Source of the DNA: Candidatus Competibacteraceae bacterium
GTDB lineage: Bacteria; Pseudomonadota; Gammaproteobacteria; Competibacterales; Competibacteraceae
Direction: 5' to 3'
NCBI GenBank assembly: GCA_003989085.1
Contig: RXIV01000004.1
Location: forward strand, 1 to 64,000
DNA: 64,000 nucleotides
Shown: positions 57,642-64,000 of the stretch, piece after piece
Position numbering within the stretch: the first letter of the stretch is position 1
How the letters are laid out: every line of letters begins with the position of its first letter
The notes under the pieces: generated by a model
What the model was told of the DNA's origin: nothing
Database searches by the model: none
Seen by the model: the letters and a program-made list of their open reading frames with translations, nothing else
Program-made: the position numbers and the translations under genes

Positions 57642-58634
57642 ATGGCCCTGCCTGCTTTACCCAGGTCTTCCCAACTGTCCGCGCCGGGCTGGCTCAAACA
57701 GCCGATCCTTTTTGCCGTTATGCTGGCCGGGGTGTTGCTTTGGCTCAGTCTGTTTGTGGTGGAACCGACCGAAATGGCTGGAGTGCGCCGCTTCGGCGAG
57801 GTCACTACTCGTGAACCCTATGGGCCAGGCCTGCATCTCAAGTTGCCGCTGATTGACCAGGTGGATCAGTTGCAGGTCTCGCTCGACATCCTGCAAGTAC
57901 AGAATCTGACCATGTACACCGTGGATAACCAGTGGGTGAAAATCTCGGTGGGCATGACCTACCAGATTCCCACGCCTGCGGTGTTCCGCCTGCTCTATCA
58001 GGTGGGGCGATCCGGCAATTTCAGTGTCCGTGAAAACGTCGAGCCAATTATCGCCGACCGGGCGATGCGAGTCTTTGCCCGTCGCAACACCATCAAAATT
58101 TCCGAGGAGCGCGAGATCATCGCCAATGAAATCCGGCAAGCGGTGAGCACCCGGTTGGCGGAGCTGTTTGGCCTGGAGGTGATTGATTTGCAAATCGCCA
58201 AGATTGAATACAGCCCGACTTTTGCGGCCAGTGTCGAGGCGGCGGTCAAGGCCAAGAACGACGCAGTGGCGGCGGAGAATACCGTGAACCGCATCCGGTT
58301 TGAGGCTGAACAAGTGCGAGTTCGCGCCCAAGGCGAGGCCGATGCGGTGGCGATTCAGGCGGAAGGTCAAAAGCGCTCGGCGGTGATTCGTGCGCAGGGT
58401 GAGGCGGAAGCGGTGCGGATTGTCGGTGCGGCGCAGGCGGTTAGTTTGCAGGCGCGGGGCGCGGCGGTTGCGGCTTTTCCGGGTATCGTGTCATTGGTGA
58501 CGGCGGATCGTTGGAATGGAGTGCTGCCACTCACTCTGATGGGTGAGCGCGGTGCCTTGCCGTTGCTGAATCTGAATGCGTTGTCGCCGTCATCTGAGGC
58601 TGCACCTCCGCACCCGAAGGATGAAACTCGTTGA
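57642..58634 (+). CDS. SPFH/prohibitin-family membrane protein (HflC-like)
   Basis: A 330-residue protein with one N-terminal membrane helix (ILFAVMLAGVLLWLSLFVV), an SPFH domain (GVRRFGEVTTREPYGPGLHL) and an alanine/glutamate-rich coiled coil (RVRAQGEADAVAIQAEGQKR). Such proteins scaffold membrane microdomains or control FtsH; its HflK partner is not adjacent. AGGAG lies seven bases before ATG 57642. It follows the GGDEF gene by 43 bases. Confidence 0.87.
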   Translation: MALPALPRSSQLSAPGWLKQPILFAVMLAGVLLWLSLFVVEPTEMAGVRRFGEVTTREPYGPGLHLKLPLIDQVDQLQVSLDILQVQNLTMYTVDNQWVKISVGMTYQIPTPAVFRLLYQVGRSGNFSVRENVEPIIADRAMRVFARRNTIKISEEREIIANEIRQAVSTRLAELFGLEVIDLQIAKIEYSPTFAASVEAAVKAKNDAVAAENTVNRIRFEAEQVRVRAQGEADAVAIQAEGQKRSAVIRAQGEAEAVRIVGAAQAVSLQARGAAVAAFPGIVSLVTADRWNGVLPLTLMGERGALPLLNLNALSPSSEAAPPHPKDETR

Positions 58635-58751
58635 TTGCGCTGTTTCTTGGATAACGAACTAGACGCATGACAAGCCCATACTTTTGATGGTTAAAAATTG
58701 AATACTAGGGATTTGACATTGCATTCTTAGCCAAGATTGCCTTAACTTGAC

Positions 58752-58766
58752 GTTTAAAATTTAAAC
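58752..58766. promoter_or_regulatory. Palindromic site before the HTH gene
   Basis: GTTTAAA, a central A, then TTTAAAC form a 7-bp inverted repeat 13 bases before the HTH start. It is a candidate operator for self-regulation. A TTGACA lies at 58713-58718 but lacks a convincing -10. Confidence 0.4.
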
Positions 58767-58779
58767 CTTGGGTTTCCCT

Positions 58780-59025
58780 ATGATCACAGCAGCCCAACTG
58801 AAAGCAGCACGAGCCTTGGCCGGCATGGATCAGCGGATGTTGGCCGAAGCGTCTGGCTTGTCCCTGCCAACGATTCAGCGCATGGAAGGCAGCGACGGCA
58901 CCATTCGCGGCAATGTTGATTCCCTGGTCAAGCTCATCGCCGCGCTGGAAGCCACCGGGGTCATGATGATTAACGAGGGCGCCACCAGCGAAGGTGGTGG
59001 ACGCGGCGTCCGGCTGAGACGCTGA
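58780..59025 (+). CDS. Small helix-turn-helix regulator (XRE-like)
   Basis: An 81-residue protein that is almost only an HTH domain: ITAAQLKAARALAGMDQRML, then AEASGLSLPTIQRMEGSDGT, ending GGGRGVRLRR. The family binds operator DNA and often regulates neighbouring genes. It lies 55 bases before hyfB on the same strand, so control of the hyf-type operon is possible. ATG 58780 has only a weak ribosome binding site. Confidence 0.82.
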   Translation: MITAAQLKAARALAGMDQRMLAEASGLSLPTIQRMEGSDGTIRGNVDSLVKLIAALEATGVMMINEGATSEGGGRGVRLRR

Positions 59026-59080
59026 ATCGCCAATCAACCCCGCGCTGGATCGCGGCCGGTTAGGGAACGAGTTTCGCCAT

Positions 59081-61096
59081 ATGACCTTAGCTTTGCTCTT
59101 AGCGTTACCGATGGTCCTCCTGGCCGCTGGTGTTTACGCGGTCATCGCTGCCCGACAATCCAATAGCAGCCGCATCGTCTACAGCATTTCGCTGGCGGTC
59201 AGTACGGTTGCGCTAGTCGCGGTGCTTGCTTATCTGATGAGTGGGCAACAGCCGGAGACCCTGCAATTGCCGATTGGGTTGCCGTGGCTCGGCGCTCATT
59301 TTCGCCTGGATGCGCTGGCGGCGTTTTTTCTGATGGTGATTAATTTGGGCAACGCAGTCGCCAGTCTGTTTGCCCTAGGCTACGGTCAGCATGAAAAAGC
59401 CCCGGAACGGGTGTTGCCGTTCTTTCCGGCGTTTCTGGCTGGGATGAACCTAGTGCTGCTGGCCGATGACGCTTTTGCTTTCCTGTTCGCCTGGGAGTTC
59501 ATGTCGCTGAGTTCATGGGCGCTGGTGATGGCTCACCATCAGGAGTCGGCCAATGTTCGCGCCGGCTATCTCTATCTGGTGATGGCCTGTTTCGGCACAT
59601 TGGCGCTGTTGCTGGCCTTTGGGGTGCTGGCCGGCCCCAGTGGCGGTTATGACTTCGATGCGATCCGCGCCGGCCACGCCACGCCTGGCTTGGCGGCGCT
59701 GGTGTTGATTCTGGCCTTGATCGGGACGGGTTCCAAGGCAGGCTTGGTTCCCTTGCACGTCTGGTTGCCGTTGGCTCATCCCGCCGCACCCAGCCATGTC
59801 TCGGCGCTGATGAGCGGGGTCATGACCAAGGTTGCGGTGTATGGCTTCATCCGCATCGTCTTCGATCTCCTCGGCGAACCGGTGGCCTGGTGGTGGGGCG
59901 GGATTGTGCTGGCGCTGGGCGGGGTGACGGCGGTTCTGGGTGTGCTGTATGCGCTGATGCAGCACGATCTGAAGCGGCTGCTGGCCTATCACACTGTCGA
60001 GAATATCGGGATCATTTTTATCGGTCTGGGGCTGGCGCTGGCCTTTCAGGGCAATCAGATGTACGCCAGCGCCGCTTTGGCGCTGACCGCCGCACTGTTT
60101 CATGTCCTCAACCATTCGTTGTTCAAAAGCCTACTGTTTTTGGGAACCGGCGCGGTGTTGACCGCCACCGGCGAACGCGACATGGATCACCTGGGCGGTC
60201 TGATTCACCCGATGCCGTGGACGGCGCTGGCCTTCCTGATCGGTGCGGCGGCGATCTCGGCGCTACCACCCCTGAACGGATTTGTCTCGGAATGGCTGAC
60301 TTTTCAGGCCATTCTGATCAGCCCGGAATTGCCGCAGTGGCTGCTCAAATTTCTGGTGCCGGCGGTTGGAGCGTTGCTGGCCTTGTCCGCCGCGCTGGCC
60401 GCCGCCTGCTTTGTCAAGGCCTTTGGGATGAGCTTTCTCGGTCGGCCCCGCTCGCCAGTGGCCGCCCAGGCGCGGGAGACTGATCGTTATTCGTTAACTG
60501 CGATGTTCATCCTGGCAGGGTTGTGCATCGTGGCCGGAATCCTGCCGGGATTGGTGGTGGACGGGCTGGGGCCAGTGGTGGGCCTGATCAACGGCAGCAT
60601 CCAGTTGACGGCGCAGCACAATCAGCCGTGGCTGACGCTGGTGCCGATTGTGGATGTCAAGAGCAGCTATAACGGCTTGCTGGTGCTGCTGTTCATGGCG
60701 ATTTCGGGAATGCTGGCGGCGCTCTTGATTCACCGGCTGGGTTCCAGCGCAGTGCGGCGCGGCCCGGCCTGGGATTGCGGTTTTCCTGACGCCAGTCCGG
60801 CTACTCAATACACGGCGGGCAGTTTCGCCCAACCGATCCGCCGAGTCTTTGGCAGCGTGGTATTTCAGGCCCGTGAACGAGTCACGATGCCGCCACCCGG
60901 TGATCCGCGTCCGGCTAAGTTCGAGGTCAGGATGCGCGATCCGATTTGGGATGTTGGCTACGCGCCCATTGCCGCCGCAGTGGTCGCCGTCTCGACACGC
61001 TTCAATTATCTGCAATATCTGACTATTCGCCGCTACCTGGGCTTGGTCTTCGGCGCATTGGTGCTGCTGTTGCTGGGGGTGGTGCTATGGCGTTGA
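59081..61096 (+). CDS. hyfB: Hydrogenase-4 component B (NuoL-like proton channel)
   Basis: A 671-residue polytopic membrane protein of the Mrp/complex I antiporter family. The Glu of FLFAWEFMSLSSWALVMAHH and the Lys in GTGSKAGLVPLHVWLPLAHP are the expected proton-path residues; the C-terminal DCGFPDASPATQYTAGSFAQ is typical of HyfB/HycC. It should pump ions when coupled to a group 4 hydrogenase or related module. Overlaps hyfC by ten bases. Confidence 0.9.
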   Translation: MTLALLLALPMVLLAAGVYAVIAARQSNSSRIVYSISLAVSTVALVAVLAYLMSGQQPETLQLPIGLPWLGAHFRLDALAAFFLMVINLGNAVASLFALGYGQHEKAPERVLPFFPAFLAGMNLVLLADDAFAFLFAWEFMSLSSWALVMAHHQESANVRAGYLYLVMACFGTLALLLAFGVLAGPSGGYDFDAIRAGHATPGLAALVLILALIGTGSKAGLVPLHVWLPLAHPAAPSHVSALMSGVMTKVAVYGFIRIVFDLLGEPVAWWWGGIVLALGGVTAVLGVLYALMQHDLKRLLAYHTVENIGIIFIGLGLALAFQGNQMYASAALALTAALFHVLNHSLFKSLLFLGTGAVLTATGERDMDHLGGLIHPMPWTALAFLIGAAAISALPPLNGFVSEWLTFQAILISPELPQWLLKFLVPAVGALLALSAALAAACFVKAFGMSFLGRPRSPVAAQARETDRYSLTAMFILAGLCIVAGILPGLVVDGLGPVVGLINGSIQLTAQHNQPWLTLVPIVDVKSSYNGLLVLLFMAISGMLAALLIHRLGSSAVRRGPAWDCGFPDASPATQYTAGSFAQPIRRVFGSVVFQARERVTMPPPGDPRPAKFEVRMRDPIWDVGYAPIAAAVVAVSTRFNYLQYLTIRRYLGLVFGALVLLLLGVVLWR

Positions 61097-62043
61097 TCAC
61101 TGATTATCTGGTCCAGGGCTGCCAAATGTTGCTGATTCTGCTGCTGGCCCCGCTGTTGACGGGCTGGGTGCGAGTCATCAAGGCCCGACTGTTGCGGCGG
61201 CGCGGCCCGTCCCTGCTGCAACCCTACCGCGACTTGTTCAAGCTGTTAGGCAAGGACGTGGTGCTGGCCGAGTCCGCTTCATGGCTGTTCCGGATCGCGC
61301 CTTATCTGATTTTTGCAGCGATCTGGGTGGCGGCGGCGCTGGTGCCGACCTTCGCCGCCGGTTTGATGTTCAACTGGACAGCGGACCTAATCGCCATTGT
61401 CGCCTTGCTCGGCAGCGCCCGCTTTTTCCTTGCTTTGGCCGGGCTGGATGTTGGCACCAGTTTTGGCGGCATCGGCTCCAGCCGGGAAATGATGATCGCC
61501 TCGCTGGCTGAGCCGGCCATGCTAATGATGGTGTTCACCTTGTCGTTGCTAGCCGGCACGACGGAATTATCCGCTGTTGCTCACTTCATGCTGACGGCTG
61601 AAGTTGGGCTACGCGTATCGTTGGGCTTGGCGTTACTGGCGTTGATGATGGTGGCGATTGCCGAAAACGCTCGGGTGCCAGTGGACAATCCAGCGACGCA
61701 CCTGGAATTGACCATGGTGCATGAGGCTATGGTGCTGGAGTATTCCGGGCGGCATTTGGCGCTGATTGAATTAGCCGCTTCACTTAAATTGTTGCTGTAT
61801 CTGTCGCTGCTGGCCTGTATTTTCGCGCCGTGGGGCATGGCGACGGCAGGCGCGGGACTCATTGCCTATGGATTCGGCATGGCCGTGTATCTGATCAAAC
61901 TGGCATTTGGCGGCTTGTTGCTGGCGTTATTTGAAAGCAGCATCGCCAAAATGCGGGTGTTCCGGGTTGATGAATTTTTAGGCGCAGCGTTGATGCTGGG
62001 ATTGCTCGGCGCATTACTGCTGTTTGTGTCGCGGGGGTTGTAA
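61087..62043 (+). CDS. hyfC: Hydrogenase-4 component C (NuoH-like)
   Basis: A 318-residue membrane protein, eight helices, homologous to complex I NuoH and formate hydrogenlyase subunit 4. RRRGPSLLQPYRDLFKLLGK and ENARVPVDNPATHLELTMVH are diagnostic. The ATG lies inside the end of hyfB and the stop overlaps hyfE by one base, indicating coupled expression. Confidence 0.91.
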   Translation: MALITDYLVQGCQMLLILLLAPLLTGWVRVIKARLLRRRGPSLLQPYRDLFKLLGKDVVLAESASWLFRIAPYLIFAAIWVAAALVPTFAAGLMFNWTADLIAIVALLGSARFFLALAGLDVGTSFGGIGSSREMMIASLAEPAMLMMVFTLSLLAGTTELSAVAHFMLTAEVGLRVSLGLALLALMMVAIAENARVPVDNPATHLELTMVHEAMVLEYSGRHLALIELAASLKLLLYLSLLACIFAPWGMATAGAGLIAYGFGMAVYLIKLAFGGLLLALFESSIAKMRVFRVDEFLGAALMLGLLGALLLFVSRGL

Positions 62044-62708
62044 TGCACGGTCTGGCGTTCGACATCGCTCACTTGTTGGCTGGCGGTATGGTGATCGTGA
62101 GTTTTATGCTGTTGTACCAGGATCGGGTATACGCACTGCTGAAGGTATTCGCCCTGCACTCGCTGGTGTTAGCCTTGGCGGTTGGTTGGCAAGCGCATAT
62201 CCAAAACGCGCCGCATTTATATGTGACGGCCGCCATTGCGCTGATCTTCAAGGCGATCATTATCCCAACCGCATTATACCGTATTGTCCGGCGACTGGGC
62301 ATTCATCGCACTTTGGAAGTCGTGGGTGGAGTGGGCCGCGATATGCTGGCGGGTACCGGTTTGGTCGCGCTGGCAATTCTGGTCATGCTGCCGGTTACTG
62401 CAACGGCTGATCCGCTGGCGAGAGAGGACTTGGCTTTTGCCTTAGCAGTCATTTTATTGGGTTTGCTATTGATGGTTGTGCGCCATAACGCGATCAGTTT
62501 AGTCATTGGGTTTATGTCGCTGGAAAACGGCCTGGTGTTAGCTGCGGCTGGAGCCAGGGGAATGCCGCTGGCAGTAGAAATCAGCGTGGCGTTTTCAGTC
62601 TTGATCGCGCTGATCGTGATCGGCGTTTTTCTGTTCCGGATTCGGGAACGTTTCGATAGTGTGGATATGCAGGCGATGGATACGTTTCGGGAGGAGCGGC
62701 GGCGATGA
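62043..62708 (+). CDS. hyfE: Hydrogenase-4 component E (NuoK-related)
   Basis: A 221-residue membrane protein with six or seven helices. IGFMSLENGLVLAAAGARGM and the tail FRIRERFDSVDMQAMDTFRE match HyfE. It overlaps hyfC by one base and hyfF by four bases. No hyfD gene lies between hyfC and hyfE. Confidence 0.9.
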   Translation: MHGLAFDIAHLLAGGMVIVSFMLLYQDRVYALLKVFALHSLVLALAVGWQAHIQNAPHLYVTAAIALIFKAIIIPTALYRIVRRLGIHRTLEVVGGVGRDMLAGTGLVALAILVMLPVTATADPLAREDLAFALAVILLGLLLMVVRHNAISLVIGFMSLENGLVLAAAGARGMPLAVEISVAFSVLIALIVIGVFLFRIRERFDSVDMQAMDTFREERRR

Positions 62709-64000
62709 CTCATCTGGGTTTTTTAGCAGTAGCAGCGCTGCTCGTGGTTCCGGCAAGTGCGGCGTTATTGCTGATTGGGCTGTCCAGCTATCGATTCGGC
62801 GCTCGCTTGAATGTTGGCGCAGCGTTCATCAGCCTGTTAGCGGCGCTGAGTCTATTTTCAACCCGGCCTGAGGCCAATCTGTATCTACGGGTCGATGATT
62901 TCAATGTCTATCTGATCGCGCTGAATAATCTGGTCAGTTTTACTACCAGCGTCTTTAGCGCCGGCTATATCGGTCATGAACTAGAGACCGGAAGATTAAC
63001 GCCAAAGTACCTACGTTTTTATCACGCCATGTATCAGGCGTTGATCTTTGCCATGAATCTGGCGTTATTGGCAAATAACATTGGATTATTATGGGTCGCC
63101 ATTGAGCTGGCGACTCTGATTACTGTGCTGATGGTGGGTATTTACCGGACTCAGGCTGCACTGGAAGCCGCTTGGAAGTATTTCATTCTTGGCAGTCTGG
63201 GGATTGCCTTGGCGCTGTTCGGGACGATTCTGGTCTATCTGGCGGCGCAGCCTGTCATGGGTCAAGGGCTGCCGGCCATGGCTTGGGATCAATTACTGGC
63301 GAATGCCGCCCGCTTCGAGCCTGCCTTGCTGAATCTGGCCTTCATTTTTCTGTTGCTGGGTTATGGCACCAAGGCCGGACTGGTTCCACTCCATGCCTGG
63401 TTGCCTGATGCGCATGCTGAAGGCCCGACGCCAATTTCAGCGGTATTATCTGGTTTGTTACTCAATGTTGCGCTTTATGCTGTGCTGCGGTTCAAGATGC
63501 TGATGAGCGCTAATCCTGCTGCACTAACGCCGGGGCCGCTGCTGGTTGGCGTGGGCGTGGTGTCGTTGCTGTTTGCGGCCTTGATGATTTACCGGCGCGG
63601 CGACATCAAACGGCTATTCGCTTATTCCTCGATTGAGCATATGGGCATTATTACTTTCGCTTTTGGCATGGGCGGACCACTTGCTAATTTTGCTGGATTG
63701 CTGCACATGACCATGCATAGTTTGACTAAATCAGCGATCTTTTTTACCGTCGGTCATATTTCCCAAGCGAAAGGCACCCAACGGATTTCGACGATTCGTG
63801 GCTTGACCGCAACGCATCCGGCGCTTGGTTGGGGATTGGTGACTGGAGTCATCGCTATTGTCGGGATGCCGCCATTTGGCGTGTTCATGAGTGAATTTTT
63901 GCTGGTCAGCTCGACTTTTGCCCGACAACCGTTATTGGCATTGCTGTTGGTGTTGGGATTACTGCTAGCGTTTGGCACGTTACTCTGGAGATTGCATGGG
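62705..64000 (+). CDS. hyfF: Hydrogenase-4 component F (NuoN/L-like), 3' truncated by window
   Basis: The first 432 codons are present from ATG 62705, with no stop before the window edge. WVAIELATLITVLMVGIY and GYGTKAGLVPLHAWLPDAHA carry the conserved Glu and Lys of the proton path; DIKRLFAYSSIEHMGIITFA is typical of HyfF. The usual length is about 490-520 residues, so most is visible. The hydrogenase-like subunits (HyfG, HyfI) would be expected to the right. Confidence 0.9.
   Translation, partial: MTHLGFLAVAALLVVPASAALLLIGLSSYRFGARLNVGAAFISLLAALSLFSTRPEANLYLRVDDFNVYLIALNNLVSFTTSVFSAGYIGHELETGRLTPKYLRFYHAMYQALIFAMNLALLANNIGLLWVAIELATLITVLMVGIYRTQAALEAAWKYFILGSLGIALALFGTILVYLAAQPVMGQGLPAMAWDQLLANAARFEPALLNLAFIFLLLGYGTKAGLVPLHAWLPDAHAEGPTPISAVLSGLLLNVALYAVLRFKMLMSANPAALTPGPLLVGVGVVSLLFAALMIYRRGDIKRLFAYSSIEHMGIITFAFGMGGPLANFAGLLHMTMHSLTKSAIFFTVGHISQAKGTQRISTIRGLTATHPALGWGLVTGVIAIVGMPPFGVFMSEFLLVSSTFARQPLLALLLVLGLLLAFGTLLWRLHG

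Overview
The window is bacterial chromosomal DNA from a gammaproteobacterium. Evidence: the gene order tuf-S10-spc-alpha, an S14 without zinc-binding cysteines, RNase G, YhdP, HolA, YheS and DUF938 proteins, and a class II ribonucleotide reductase split into NrdJa and NrdJb. GTP-dependent PEP carboxykinase, a membrane pyrophosphatase, an exosortase-A-type acyl-CoA ligase and hydrogenase-4-like membrane subunits would suit an environmental, polymer-storing lineage such as the Competibacteraceae. That placement is inference and was not tested by any search.

Positions 1-14100 hold the 3' end of tuf and an almost uninterrupted ribosomal super-operon: rpsJ to rpsQ (S10), rplN to rpmJ with secY (spc), and rpsM to rplQ with rpoA (alpha). 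A terminator-like hairpin lies at the rpsQ/rplN boundary and a clear intrinsic terminator follows rplQ. Genes are tightly packed, with several overlapping starts and stops.

Positions 14100-23530 are mixed. They hold a two-gene operon of unknown function (minus), a quinone oxidoreductase, nrdJb and nrdJa (minus), two overlapping lipoprotein genes (plus, the second FlgO-like), metF (minus), tRNA-Ala(CGC) (minus) and a small glutaredoxin-like gene. The 559-base spacer between nrdJa and nrdJb is the most unusual DNA in the window: a string of stem-loops including a 16-bp closing helix around a GC-rich core, with a terminator-like hairpin just before the nrdJb ribosome binding site. A 36-base near-perfect palindrome overlaps a good sigma-70 promoter upstream of the lipoprotein pair.

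Positions 23530-36520 (plus) form a housekeeping run: acyl-CoA ligase, holA, proA, a DJ-1/PfpI protein, nadD, rsfS, rlmH, maf, rng, yhdP and a nitrilase-family amidase. They link NAD and proline synthesis, DNA replication, ribosome silencing and methylation, RNA processing and envelope maintenance.

Positions 36700-58640 alternate strands. They include a histone-deacetylase-like deacylase, yciA thioesterase, a DUF6056-like membrane protein, pckG, yheS, fpr, a DUF423 protein, a haloacid dehalogenase, a DUF938 methyltransferase, hppA, a CBS protein, the block gamma-carbonic anhydrase/moxR/DUF58/transglutaminase, a secreted single-Cache protein, a PAS-GGDEF diguanylate cyclase and an SPFH protein. 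Positions 58700-64000 begin a hydrogenase-4-like operon: a small HTH gene, then hyfB, hyfC, hyfE and hyfF, the last cut by the window edge.
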